Shown here piece after piece: positions 45,684 through 57,469 of a DNA stretch of 64,000 nucleotides; position 1 is the stretch's first letter; every line of letters starts with the position of its first letter. The DNA is from Panulirus ornatus (taxonomy: Eukaryota > Arthropoda > Malacostraca > Decapoda > Palinuridae). The position numbers were made by a program, and so were the translations under genes. The DNA is taken from the NCBI RefSeq assembly GCF_036320965.1, contig NC_092270.1:23569093-23633092 (forward strand). Reading direction: 5' to 3'. Under the pieces are notes generated by a model that made no database searches, had not been told where the DNA came from, and was given only the letters and a program-made list of their open reading frames with translations.

Positions 45684-45932
45684 ATGGAGGAGGAATTGAT
45701 TGAATCGGTAACTCGTCCTGAAAATGATCTGATACAAAGACTGCCAGATATCCGACTGCGGGTTTTCTATAGACAGAACATTCGCCCGATTGTTTACATT
45801 ATAGTACTGTTATTTTCCTTTCTGCCATATTTGTTTCTTATAACTGACCTCGGAAAAGTCCTTGTGATGGTATATTGTTTATATAGCCGCCATGATATCC
45901 AGCTAGATGTAACAGTTTTTACAATTATCTAA
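45684..45932 (+). CDS. short ORF of unknown function, one hydrophobic segment
   Basis: 82 codons from an ATG in favourable context (caacATGG). It starts acidic (MEEELIESVTRP), then is mixed, then has a hydrophobic stretch (about residues 37-56, IVYIIVLLFSFLPYLF region) that could span a membrane. No family recognised, no neighbouring exon and no repeat. It may be chance; an internal gaatcg|gtaact could alternatively act as a donor of a short first exon. Confidence 0.2.
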   Translation: MEEELIESVTRPENDLIQRLPDIRLRVFYRQNIRPIVYIIVLLFSFLPYLFLITDLGKVLVMVYCLYSRHDIQLDVTVFTII

Positions 45933-46619
45933 TGTTTACATTAATTTTTGTGGTGTCTTGGATGGAGTTAAAGGTTCATTGTTGTGTAGAATGGAAAGTT
46001 GAGGATCTCTCGTTCTCTAAATGACGACAGAGGACCATACTCTCAAAAGGTTTAGCATAACATCTCTTAGAGATGTAGATATGAAGGGTAGTTGGTTGTT
46101 TGGGTATTAGGATACTACTAGTCGTCCTAGAGGTAATCTGCCACTTGACTCTTATATAGTGCAAGACGAGGATTGCGTAGGTGTCGTGTAATGTAGCAGG
46201 TGGTACCATCTTCCCGTGGTCAGGGCTACGGCAAGTTCACGTTCTGAATTGGGTAACTCGGATCATAATGTTCCTTGTTCATCGTAAATTGAATTAGTGT
46301 ATTATCTCTGCTCAGCCTTAACATAACTGCATTTCAGAAGTTATATTTACAAAGCAGGACGTAATAGGCATGTGTTAGTAAGTTCTGTATTGTTGGTTTG
46401 CATGACAGACGACTGACTCTCATAAATATTATTTTCTCCTAATGCTCTACCGATAGGCGTTTATGTATTCGGTCCATTAACAAATAGTGAAGATTTTCAG
46501 AGTTCGGTCATCGCTGCCGGGCAGTTGTTACAGTAAATGAACGAAATTTTCGTTGCGGGTTTCCTTGGCGATTTTTTTTTCTTGGATAAGTTTAGTTTTA
46601 TCGTCTGATACACTTGGAT

Positions 46620-48910
46620 CAGTGTTTCTCAAGCTTTCATGACTCTTCGCCTGTTGGCTTTCACGAAATACTCGCTCAACCCCCCCCCCCCCCCATTTCT
46701 TTTGAAGAATTTGACATTTTGTGTTTTGTTTTAGTATTGAGGATCAGCTAGTTTGTAATTTATGTAGCCTTGTACCTCGTGAGCATGGATGAAGACAAAT
46801 TAGATAGAAATAATGTCAAAACATAACATGTATCAAGTGTATAAGTATTTATTTTGGCCAACACTTAGGTGAGCCAAAGCCAAATTACACCCAATATCAT
46901 AGAAACCAAAAACACGTTAAATCTCGTAAACCCATTAGAACAAAAAAAATCATATGCAAACGATGAATTAAAACTGTCGAATCTGCTAATAATATTTAAC
47001 TATTACCATACTGGAATTAAAGGATGATTTGAATCTTGTGCATTCAGCGAGGTGGATGCTGCTGCCATTCTTTCAGAAATTATAGGTTTCGGGGATAAAA
47101 GAGCACTACGCGAGTAGTTTTCTAGGATTCGTTAGATTACGATGTTTTGTGTCCAGTACAATGAGAGTTGAAAAGCCAACTTGGCAGAGATAAATAGAAG
47201 AGAAAATCCTGAAACGAAGTGCTCCCTCGCCAAGTTTTGGGTAGACTGGGAGTTATTTGACCCAGAGCTCTTCCATACTCATGGTTTCAAACTTATCATT
47301 TGCACTCGCGTCGCGCATAAATTCGATGGCTGCTTCTTGCACAGGATTCGTTAACTACCCCACATCAACGTTAAATGGATACCACGCCAATTTCCAACAC
47401 AAAGATATGGAAAATGGCGCATAGATTCCTCGGCAACGGAATCCAGATGAGATAGATTTTTTCTTTGTGTCCAGACCATACTGATCAAGATCTTTCCTCT
47501 CAGCATGGAGTCCCTAGAGGTGAGACTATGAAAATGTTCTGCCGTTTCCAAAACCGAGTTTTCTCCTTGAGACCTCTGATGACATCATAATGCACAATGA
47601 TTGCGTTTCTTGTAATTGTAAATTGAGTTTGTTGATAGTCTCGGAAATATGCACAAGGTACGCTAGTGAAAACTAAATCTTTTCGTTTGTAAATGCGTCA
47701 TACAGATCTTGTTTCTGGCTTTATTGGGAAGAGTTACTCATCATATTTGCCACGTTCAGAGAGCTGTCTCGACAGGATTCCTTTTCAAGGCCAGCGGGCT
47801 TCCATGTGGAAGCAGGAGAATTTTATGATCAACTAAATCTGTGCAGAGAGCTGCAAAGAGGCCAGAATATAAAGATCTTCACAAAATAATCAACTTCTAT
47901 TAACCAATTCAATGAATTGCGTAGGTCATCTTGAAAGATGAATTACATGTTTTCTTAAAGGGTTTTACCAGCAAGTGCTCATCTGTGGATGAGGCAAGAG
48001 TCCCAGTTATGGCTCCATTCTTTTCTTTGACCAATTCTATGAATCCCCAACGAGAGACAAGCATTGTTAGGGCACAGTCATTGGACACCGACATACGTTT
48101 CTCATGGAAGATAATTTTCTTGGGGAACTTTCAAAGATACTAGAAGCTTTTCACGTGGTCTCCAGTGCTTTCCAGAGAAAGATTCTTTCACAACTCCTTC
48201 ATCCTCTAATGTAGGATAAACAAGCAGTTGAAAGCTTTGGTCAGCATCAGTGGTTTTGTTGTTCTGTTCCAAAGCGCTCGGATTCTCATTTGTATAATTT
48301 GTACTTTGTCATCTAGAAGTTCATCAACGCGACGCTTCAGTGTTACCAGAAAGTGACATCTTGGATGACTTTTTGTGGATCTGCGCCAAGCACAATATTT
48401 GTAGGTTTCTAGCATGATTTCATTAATCTCTTCAATAGTGAGCCGCCTTTGCTTTGGCAATAAGCAGTGACAACTAGTAAGATGCTTCCACCACTTTGAA
48501 CGATTCCTGGTGAAAAGCTCCCGTGGTGTCCACAGTCATGTTTCAATTCTGTCTGGCTCCAAAGAACTTCTTTAGCTGGCCTTTGGTTGCTTTGTGGTTT
48601 GAATTTCGCGGTAATGACTTTAATATTGTTGTCAGGGATATGTGTGAGGAATTGATAACCAATGCTCGAGACAACCTGGGCTAGTTAAAGGGATTTTTAA
48701 GTAGGAGAAATTTGACATCGTTAAACGTAATAGTTGGGAATAAGTGGTCTTCTGTGAGGAAGGATAAGTGTATGACTTGACTGGGTCAAAGTGGCTGGGT
48801 CTACTTTGTATGTGGTGTGCAACTATCTGAGTGTTGGGGATGTGGTTGATAAATACCCTTCCAATGTTTCTAAAAGATGTTGAGTCTTGAGGGTTCTGAT
48901 GTTAAGTGCT
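46620..48910 (-). pseudogene. hAT-type (ZBED5/SCAND3-like) transposase remnant, copy 1
   Basis: Minus-strand frames, high to low, follow the order of ZBED5/SCAND3/FAM200-type transposases: KRRVDELLDDKVQI (48340 region), NNKTTDADQSFQLLVYP-like sequence, VSNDCALTM (family CTDGA position), WGFIELVKEKNGAITGT (48050 region), then FSLAYL and INKLNLQLQ (about 47640), the conserved L..LN.LNLQLQG helix. The frame is broken by stops. At 46620 the plus strand reads cagtgtttctcaagc, resembling a hAT terminal inverted repeat. hAT elements move by cut-and-paste through an RNase H-like DDE domain; none of its acidic residues can be confirmed here. Confidence 0.6.
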
Positions 48911-50149
48911 ATTTTTTAGCCTGTTGACGTCTGTTTTGGGTGTACTTTTGAATTAATGGATTTGCTTCTAAAAGTCTTGAGATTGTGTTTTTTCTCTGCT
49001 GTGGTGATTACTGAATTCTTAGGCTCTTTCTGAGGCTGTTCATTATGTGGTTGCTCTGAGGCTGTTCATTATGTGGCTGCTTAGGGTAGTGAGATCCCAG
49101 TGTGTTAGGCCTAATCGGTGTCAGTTTTGGTCAAATCATCGACGGTAGCACCAGAGAAGACTTGGTTTTGGTAGAAGGGAAGGAGTAGTATCTTGGGGAG
49201 AGTGTGATTTAGAGACTGTTGACAGCTGCATATGATTTGCTGATGTATGTGCCCTATCTCTGTGTCTGTGACGGATTGATGATGGCAATTTTTCGCGTAT
49301 GTGTGATTAGTGAGTTTCTGAAAGTGTCCCAATGGGACTTCTTGTAATGATAATGAGGTTATTAGATGAGAGTTGAAGGTAGAAGGGAATGTAATCGGAA
49401 CCCCATAGAGACCTGGGAGATAAAAATTGAAGGTAATTGCTGCCCCTCTGCTGAAGACAATGTCTAGTCTGCTTTTACGTGTTCAAGGAGAGTAGCGGTC
49501 AGGCGGTGGTTATTGTAGTAGCCGAACACGTTGGATTGCAATATTTTAGGTATTTAATTTTTGGAAAAAATCAAATGATTTAAGTTTGCCTAGATAAACC
49601 AATTTCATTCGATTGTGATTATTTTTGACGAGTTGTCTGGTCATGGGTCGAGGACGGTCTGGGGTTTGACGGGGAAGTGTCTTCGTCGAGGTATTGAATT
49701 TCAATGTTGGAAAGTGTATTGATGGAGAAGTTATCGGATGAGTTAACGGTCTGATTCTGGAGGTCCTCCAGGAAGACCAGGTTCAGTGTGGGGGAGGAAG
49801 GAGGAGAGGAATTGATAAGTGGGGACCTGGAGTAAGTGGGAGTGGTAGTTTGGGAGGTGATGGGAGTCGTGGTAAAGAATGTAGAATTTTAGGAAAATTG
49901 AGGAAAGCTTTGTAGTAGTACTGATGGTGGCCTGGGACGTTGGATTTGTGGTAGAGCTTAGGGAAGCGGGGATGTCAGGATGATTGGTAAGATTTTTAGT
50001 GGGGAGTGAGTGGTTGTTGGGAAGGGAAGCAACAAGTTCAGGAGTCTTTAAAGTTGGTAAGTTGTTGTGTGTTGTAAGTAAAAAAAAAACAAAAAAAAAC
50101 CGTAACCTCTTTGCTCAGGATAATGGATTTTAAAAAACCTACATGCATT
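48911..50149 (-). other. possible non-LTR endonuclease fragment and unassigned sequence
   Basis: Between the two hAT remnants. Minus-strand readings around 49330-49480 give SPRSLWGSDYIPFYLQLSS, reminiscent of the GSDH.P motif ending LINE endonuclease domains, preceded by a broken hydrophilic stretch. Too decayed for clade assignment. 49690-50040 is G-rich without similarity. Confidence 0.3.
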
Positions 50150-51654
50150 TTTGTTTGAAGCGTGAGGAAGTCATTGAAATTTGTTTGGAGTTTCTTGAGA
50201 CTATGAAAAGGTCCAGATGTTTCCGAAGCAGTTTTCTCCTTGAAACTTTTGATTGCATAATACGCTATGATAATTGCGTTTCTAACTTGTAGCTGTAGAT
50301 TGAGGTTGTTGATACCCAGAAATGTGCACAAGGTACGCTCGTGAAAACTAAAACTTTTCTCCTGTAAATGCGTCTTACAGTTCTACTTGTTTATGGCTTT
50401 ATTGAAAAGAATTGCTCTCTATCTTGCGTTCATAGAGCCGACCCTGCATATATCATTTTGAAGGTCAGAGGACATCCATGTGGAAACGGGAGAGCTTTGT
50501 GATGAGGTCCAACATCTGTGTAGAGATGCAAAGAATATAAAGAGCTCTTTACAAAATAAACAACTTTTATTGCCAAATTCAACAAATTGTGTAGGTCATT
50601 AGGAAGTTGAATTACTCATGTTTTCTGTAGAGTCTTGGCAGCAAGTGCTCCTCTGTGGACGATGCAAGAGTCCCAGTTACGGATCCATTCATTTCTTTGA
50701 ACAATTCTATGAATCCGAGCGAGACATAAGCATCGTTAGTGCACAGTCATTGGAGACTCCGACAATCATTTCCCATGAAATGTAATTCTCTTGAAAAAAC
50801 GACTTGCATTGATACCAGAAGCTTTTCATGTGGTCTCCAGTGCTTTCGAGAAAATCATTTCGTATTTCGCAACTCCATCCTCTAATCGAGGATAAACAAG
50901 CAGTTGAAAGCTTTGATCAGCATCAGTGGTTTCATCGTACTGTGTTCCAAAACAGTGGGATTATCTGTATCATGATTCGTTTTGTAATGTCTAAAAGTTC
51001 ATCAACGCAACGCTTCAATGTGTTACCAAAAAGTGAAATCTTGGGTAACTTTGTGGCTCTGCGCCGCTAAGCACAATATTTGCATGACTCTACAAGAATG
51101 ATTTCAAGTCTTCAATAAAGTAAGCCTTCTTTGCTTTGGCAATAATCATTGACAACTCATCAGATGGTTCCACCACTTTGAACGACTCCTGGTGAATAGC
51201 TCCTGTGGTGTCCAACGTCATACGTTCAACTCTTTAATTAAAATGTCTGGCTGCGAAGAACTTTTTTACCGTAAGTCTGGGTGCGACAAACTTCTTTAGC
51301 TTGCCTTTAGTTGTCTTGTGGTTTGAAGAGCGCGGTAATGCATTTAATGGTGTTATCAGGAATGTCAGAAATTGAAAACTAATGTCCGAGGTACCTGGGG
51401 CAACTTAAAGGGATTTTAGGAGAAATTAGACACCGTTGAACGTAATAGTTACCAGTAAGTAGTCTTATGTGAGGGAATACAAGTGTATGATTTGATCTAG
51501 GTAAAAGTGACTGGGTCTACTTTGTAATTACTGTGCAACGATTTGAGTGTTCTTATAAGGTAAGGGATTTGGCGATACGGTTGCAAAATACACGCCCAGT
51601 GTGTCTGATAGAACTTGACAATAACTCGAGGGTTTTGATGTCATGTGCTGTGTT
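50150..51654 (-). pseudogene. hAT-type transposase remnant, copy 2
   Basis: Aligns with 47480-48910 over about 1.4 kb: tttctccttgaaac, acaaggtacgctcgtgaaaa, tgcaagagtcccagtta, gttcatcaacgcaacgcttc, gactgggtctactttgta. Minus-strand readings include NNLNLQLQVRNAI (50270-50310) and VGVSNDCALTM (about 50745). Stops and indels are frequent. Its distal end is replaced abruptly by the AT-rich satellite at 51655. Confidence 0.6.
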
Positions 51655-51926
51655 TGGGATACGTTACTCTATATATTTCGACTTGTACATTTACTTACGT
51701 TTTATTTATATGCCATCGACTTTTACATATACATATGTTTTATATACGTCATCGACTTGTACATTTACTTACGTTCTACTTACATGCCATCGACAGGTTA
51801 GGTTACGTAAGGCTTGAAATGATAATCATAGAAAATGGTAAAAATTAGTCCTTGTAGAAAATGGTAAACTTTTAGGGGTAACAGATACATGTTATGAATT
51901 TTTTAGGGTTGAAAAAGTTGGGATAA

Positions 51927-52028
<102 letters not shown>

Positions 52029-53861
52029 TGACTTTTACATTTATTTACGTTTGATTTATTTGTCATGGACTTGTACATTTACTTACGTTTTATCTATAAA
52101 CAATCGTCTTGTAAATTTACTGAGGTTTTTTTTATATGCCATCGAATTATACATTCACTTACGTTTTATTTTTATACCATCGACTTGGATATTTACTTAT
52201 GTTTGATTTATTTGCCATCGACAGGGTAGGATATGTTAGGCTTGAAATAATAATCACATAAAATGGTAGAAATTCTTCATTGTTACACCTAAAAAGTTTA
52301 CCATTTTCTACAAACACGTTATGAATTATCTAGTGTTTAAAAAGTTGTAATACGTTACTCTATACATATGTCTTGTACATACGTTTTATTTACATGCCAC
52401 CGACAGGTTAGGTTACGTTAGGTTTGAGTTGATAATCACAGAAAATGGTAGAAAATAGTAACTGTTGAAAATGTTAAACTTTTTAGGGGTAAGAAACATG
52501 TGAATTTTTTAGGGTTTAAGAAGTTGGGATACGCTACTCTCTATATATAAACTTGTACATTCACTTTCGTTTTTATAAGCCATTGACTTGTAAATTTCCA
52601 TAAGTTTTATTCATATGCCATCGAATTATACATTCACTTACGTTTTATTTTTATACCAGCGACTCGTACATTTACTTACATTTTATTCATGTGCGATCGA
52701 TAGTCTAGGTGACGTTAGGCTTGAAATCATAATCACAGAAAATGGTAAGTTATTCAGTGTAGAAAATGGTAAACTTTTAAGGGTTAACAAACACATGTTA
52801 GGAAATTTTTAGTGTAAGAAGTTTGGATACGTTACTCTATATATATATATCGACTTTTACATTTACTTACCTTTTATTAATATACCGTCGACATGTACAT
52901 TTACTTAAAATCTATTTATAAGCCATCGACCTGTACATTTACTTACGATTTATTTATATGACAACGAATTGTAATTTTACTTACATTTTATTTATATGCC
53001 ATCGACAGGTTAGGTTACGTTAGGCTTAAAATGATAATCACAGAAAATGGTAAAAATTAGTCATTGTAGAAAATGGTAAAATTTTTAGGGGTAAGAAACA
53101 AATGTTAGGAATTCTTTAGGGTTTAAGAAGTTGGGATACGTTACTCTACATACATTGCCTTGTACATTTACTTACGTTTTATTTATATGCCATCGACTCG
53201 TACATTTACTTACATTTTATATATAAGCCATTGACTTGTATAACTAGATGGCATATAAATAAACAGTAAGTAAATGTACATTTTCTTACGTTTTATTTAT
53301 ATGCCAGCGACTCGTACATATACTTACGTTTTATTTATATGCCATCGATTTATACATTCTTTCGTTTTATTTGTATGCCATCGACTTGTATATTTACGTA
53401 CGTTTCATTTATATGCCAGTGACTCTACATTTACTTACGTTTTATTCATATGACATCGACTTGTACATTTACTTTCGTTTTATTTATATGCCATCGACAT
53501 GTACATTTACTTACTATTTATTCATAAGCTATCGTCTTCTACATTTACTTAGGTTATATTTATATGCCATCAACTTATACATGTACTTACGGTTTATTTA
53601 TATGCCATCGAATTGTATATTAACTTGCTTTCTATTTATAAGCCATCGACTTGTACGAGTCGCTGGCATATAAATGAAACGTAAGAAAATGTACATTTAC
53701 TTAAGATTAATTTACGTGCCATTGACGGGTTAGGTTACGTTAATCTTGAAATGATAATCACAGAAAATGGTAAAAATTAGTCGTTGTTACGCCAAAAAAA
53801 GTTTACGATTTTCTACAAACACGTTATGAATTTTTGGGTGGTTTAAGAAGTTGGAATACGT

Positions 53862-53863
<2 letters not shown>

Positions 53864-53937
<74 letters not shown>
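53864..53937. repeat. (CT)n-(TA)n compound microsatellite
   Basis: About 21 CT and 16 TA units at the same linker position as 51930-52028, indicating independent expansion of one seed. Confidence 0.95.
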
Positions 53938-53940
<3 letters not shown>

Positions 53941-54825
53941 CTTGTACATTTACTTTCGTTTTATTTATATACCATTCACTTGTACATTGTTTACGTTTGA
54001 CTTAATAAGCGATCGACTTGTACATTTATTTACGTTTTATTTATATGCCATTAGATTATATATTTACGTACGTTTCATTTTTATGCCAGCGACTAGTATA
54101 TTTACTTACATTTTATTTATATGCCAACCACATTTTAGGTTACGTTAAGCTTGAAATGATAATAGAAAATGGTAAAAATTGGTCTTTGTTACCCCCAAAA
54201 ATTTTACCATTTTCTACAAACACAGTGGATTTTTTAGGTGTAAGAAGTTGGGATACGTTACCCTGCATATATCGACTTTTACAATTACATATCTTTTATA
54301 TATATGCCATCGACTTGTATATATACTTACGTTTTATTTATATGCAATCGACTTACACAATTACTTACGTTTTATTTATTTGCCAGCGACTCGAACATTA
54401 CGTTTTGTTTATGTCATCGACTTGTACATTTATTTACGTTTTATTTATATGCCATCGACAGGTTAGGTTACGTTAGGCTTGACATGATAATCACAGAAAA
54501 TGGTAAAAATTAGTCATTGCAGAAAATGGGGAACTTGTTAGGGATAAGAAACACGTTATGAATTTTTTAGGGTTTAAGGTGTTGGGATACGTTACTCTAT
54601 ATATATCGACTTGTACAATTACTTATGTTTTATATGTATGCCATCGACTTATACATTTACTTACGTTTCATTTATATGCCAGCAAATCGTACATTTGCCT
54701 TTTATTTATTACCCATCGACTTGTACAAGTCGATGACATAAAATAAAACGTAAGTGAATGTACAAGTCGATAACATACATAAAACGTAAGTAAATGTACA
54801 TGCCATCGACTTGTACATTTACTTG

Positions 54826-56801
54826 TCGATCGATAATGGTTCACTGATGTTCACCACCATCACCGTGTGTGAGGAAGGGATGGTCGGCCGCGCGTCATCG
54901 AAAGCGAGAGTGAGGAGGAGGAGGAGGTGGCTGGCTGGGTTTGTGTGTGGTATGCGCCTGGGGCGGTTGGGTTAGGTTCGGTTAGGCACGAAAACCATAA
55001 GAGTCTTGTCATACTTGTACGAATGCCTGTGGAGTTCCTTGGTCGTAGGAGCTTGGTTCTCCTTTTTGTTGTTGGTTTGTTAGGTCTCCCTGTACCGTCG
55101 TCTAAGTTTCTGCCTCGGCAAGTACATGCATCCTGTCGCTCGGCCATGCGCGTGCGAATCGTAGTATTAGTGTTCGACCCCAATGCCGCCGCCGCAGCAA
55201 CAACATCAGTGGCAGCTGCATTAGTAGTATCCTTCTTCAATTCCATTAGACCCAGTCTAATGATATCCTTGGTCTGTCTTTTCGAAGACATTCTTATCCA
55301 TATGGAACCGTCATGGCACCCGCTGCGGCACGGGGGAGACGACGCCTTGCCGTTTATGGCTTTTTCCTATTGTGTGTTGCCTACCTTCCCCCGACGCTTC
55401 AATGCAGCACATTTCCTGAGAATTCCACAAGATGGGATTTTCTCCTTGTTTTAAAAAGGTGCGGGATGTTGTGGTGGCACCCGCTCCAGCCAATTGTTAT
55501 GATGATTAGACCAGAGCTTCTGCCTCGGCAAGTACATGCATCATGTCGCTTGACCGTGCGCGTGCGAATCGTAGGTCTTAGTGTTCTACACCAATGCCCC
55601 AGCAGCAGCAAAGGGAGGAAATTGGGTAGAGTTGAGAGCTACAGTTGCTACTTTATCCCATCCCAAATACGGATCAACCAAAACCTGATGTGCTGTATCG
55701 AACCGTTTGCATACAACTTGCGTATCAGCCTGGGTGCCGTGAGTGGCAGAGCAGTCTCCTCACTGTGATCCACTAAGGTTTAACCCGGAAAAAGGGTAGG
55801 GGATTTGTCACGCCAATCGATGGCAAAAGCCCTTGCATAGTAGACATATGGATTAAGATGAGTTGTGTATTTCGCCACCGTAACTGGACCTCCTTCTCGC
55901 TCTCACTTTCATTGCCGGCGTAGGAGGAGGCTGGCTGGGTGTGTGTGGTACGGAATATGAGAGCGCGCGGGCGGTGGGGGAAAGGGAGGCGCTTTGGGGG
56001 GGAGGGGGGTTGCCGCTCTACTCCTCCTCCGCCGCCACCGGCCTGCTCCCTCGCTCGCGTATGACAATGTTATTAAAACAACCGCCAATCTAGTGAGTGA
56101 CGTCAGATTCCACGGATGCAATGTGGGACGATCGACAATGGTTCACTGATGTTCACCACCACCAACATGTGTAAGGAAGGGAGCGAGGTGGTTCGGCCGA
56201 GCGTCATCGAAAGCGAGAGTGAGGAGGTGGCATGCTGGCTGGTTGGCTCGGTGTGTGTGTGGTATGCGCCCGTACATTTACTTACGTTTTATTTATATGC
56301 CATCGACATGTGTATTTCGCCACCGTAAGTAATCGTACAAGTCAATAGCATTGTACGTAAGTAAATGTACAACTAACCTAACGTAAGTGGACCCCCTACG
56401 CCGGCATTGAGAGTGAGGAGGGTGGCTGGCTGGGTGTGTGTGGTATGGAATGCGAGACCGCGCGGATGTGGAGGTTGGGGGGGGGGGGTTGGCGGTCCTC
56501 CTCCTCCGCCCCCGCCACCTCCCGCTCTCTCGCTCGCGTACGAATACGTTACTAAAACAACCGCCAATCTAGTGAGTGATGTCAAACTCCACGGATGCAA
56601 TGTGGGTCGATCGATAATGGGCCACTGATGTTCACCACCACCACCGTGGGTGAGGAAGGGAGGGAGGTGGGTCGACCGCGCGTCATCGAAAGCGAGAGTG
56701 ATGAGGAGGTGGCTGGCTGGCTCGGTGTGTGTGTGTGTGGTATGCGCGCGGGAGGGAGTGGGATCGGCCGCCGCCGCTCTCTCGCTTAGGTTAGGTTAGG
56801 T
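54826..56801 (+). repeat. GC-rich repeat family G, copy 3
   Basis: Starts in the tcgatcgataatggttcact module directly after satellite DNA, then repeats the whole G order: ttgttgttggtttgttaggt, atatggaaccgtcatggcac, tgtgctgtatcgaaccgttt, gtaactggacctcc and GAG-rich ends. It contains a short TTAGG-like run (54965-54985), an embedded AT-satellite fragment (56272-56390) and a terminal TTAGG run (56786-56801). Confidence 0.85.
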
Positions 56802-57469
56802 GCGATCCGCTAAGGTTTAACCCCAAAAAGGTTAGGGGATTTGTCACTCCAATCGATGGCAATATCCTACATAAATAGATATAAAACACACTCGAGCTAT
56901 TTTCAACGACAGGCAGGTACTCGAAACTGATGATGATGATGAGAGAGACAGTGAGGATTGTGTGTGTGTGTGTGTGTGTGGTGGGTATGTATGCGCGCTC
57001 GGGGAGGGAGCAAAAATGTCAGCCAGCCGATCGCTCCCTTACGTACCTCCTCACTTCAGAGAGGTCCACTAATGATGATGTTCACCACCATACGTGTGGA
57101 GAGAGAGAGTCCTTGGTTAACGGAGGAAAAACTTGGGGAAATTTTTCGCCGGAAAATTTCCCTGTATCCTCCTCCTGTTAGGTCCCTCCATCAGTCGCTC
57201 CTTTCCGTACCTCCTCCTCACATCACAGATGTGGGTTCATTGCTCTAGGTGAGAATGTCGCCCCAAAAATATCGTCCCTTACCTCTGCTATAAGAGGAAC
57301 TATTGATCGGACACACCACCAGGCATTAAAAGTGGTTTCCCTCCCCTTGTGACTCATATAATGTTCTCAGGTAAGAAGGAAACTCGTTGCGGACGCTACT
57401 AGCGTCGATAATTGTAAGGTGATGTTTCCCCATTACCTTCCATGCAAGGAGGAGGAGGGTGCCATGTTT
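56802..57469. other. G-family edge and unassigned sequence
   Basis: 56802-56870 repeats the gatccgctaaggtttaaccc and atttgtcac.ccaatcgatgg module of G. A (TG)n run lies at 56961-56979. The rest resembles GAG-rich G modules and then becomes unassigned up to the 76 bp array. Confidence 0.5.

Larger units (their letters stand above)
42441..46619. other. largely unassigned region
   Basis: Contains a minisatellite (42807-43016), a poly-A tract (43110-43130), a GC-box-like gtgggcggg near 43333, one candidate short exon (44290-44383), a CCTAA-like stretch (45418-45560) and one short ORF (45684-45932). No other gene is recognised. Confidence 0.35.
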
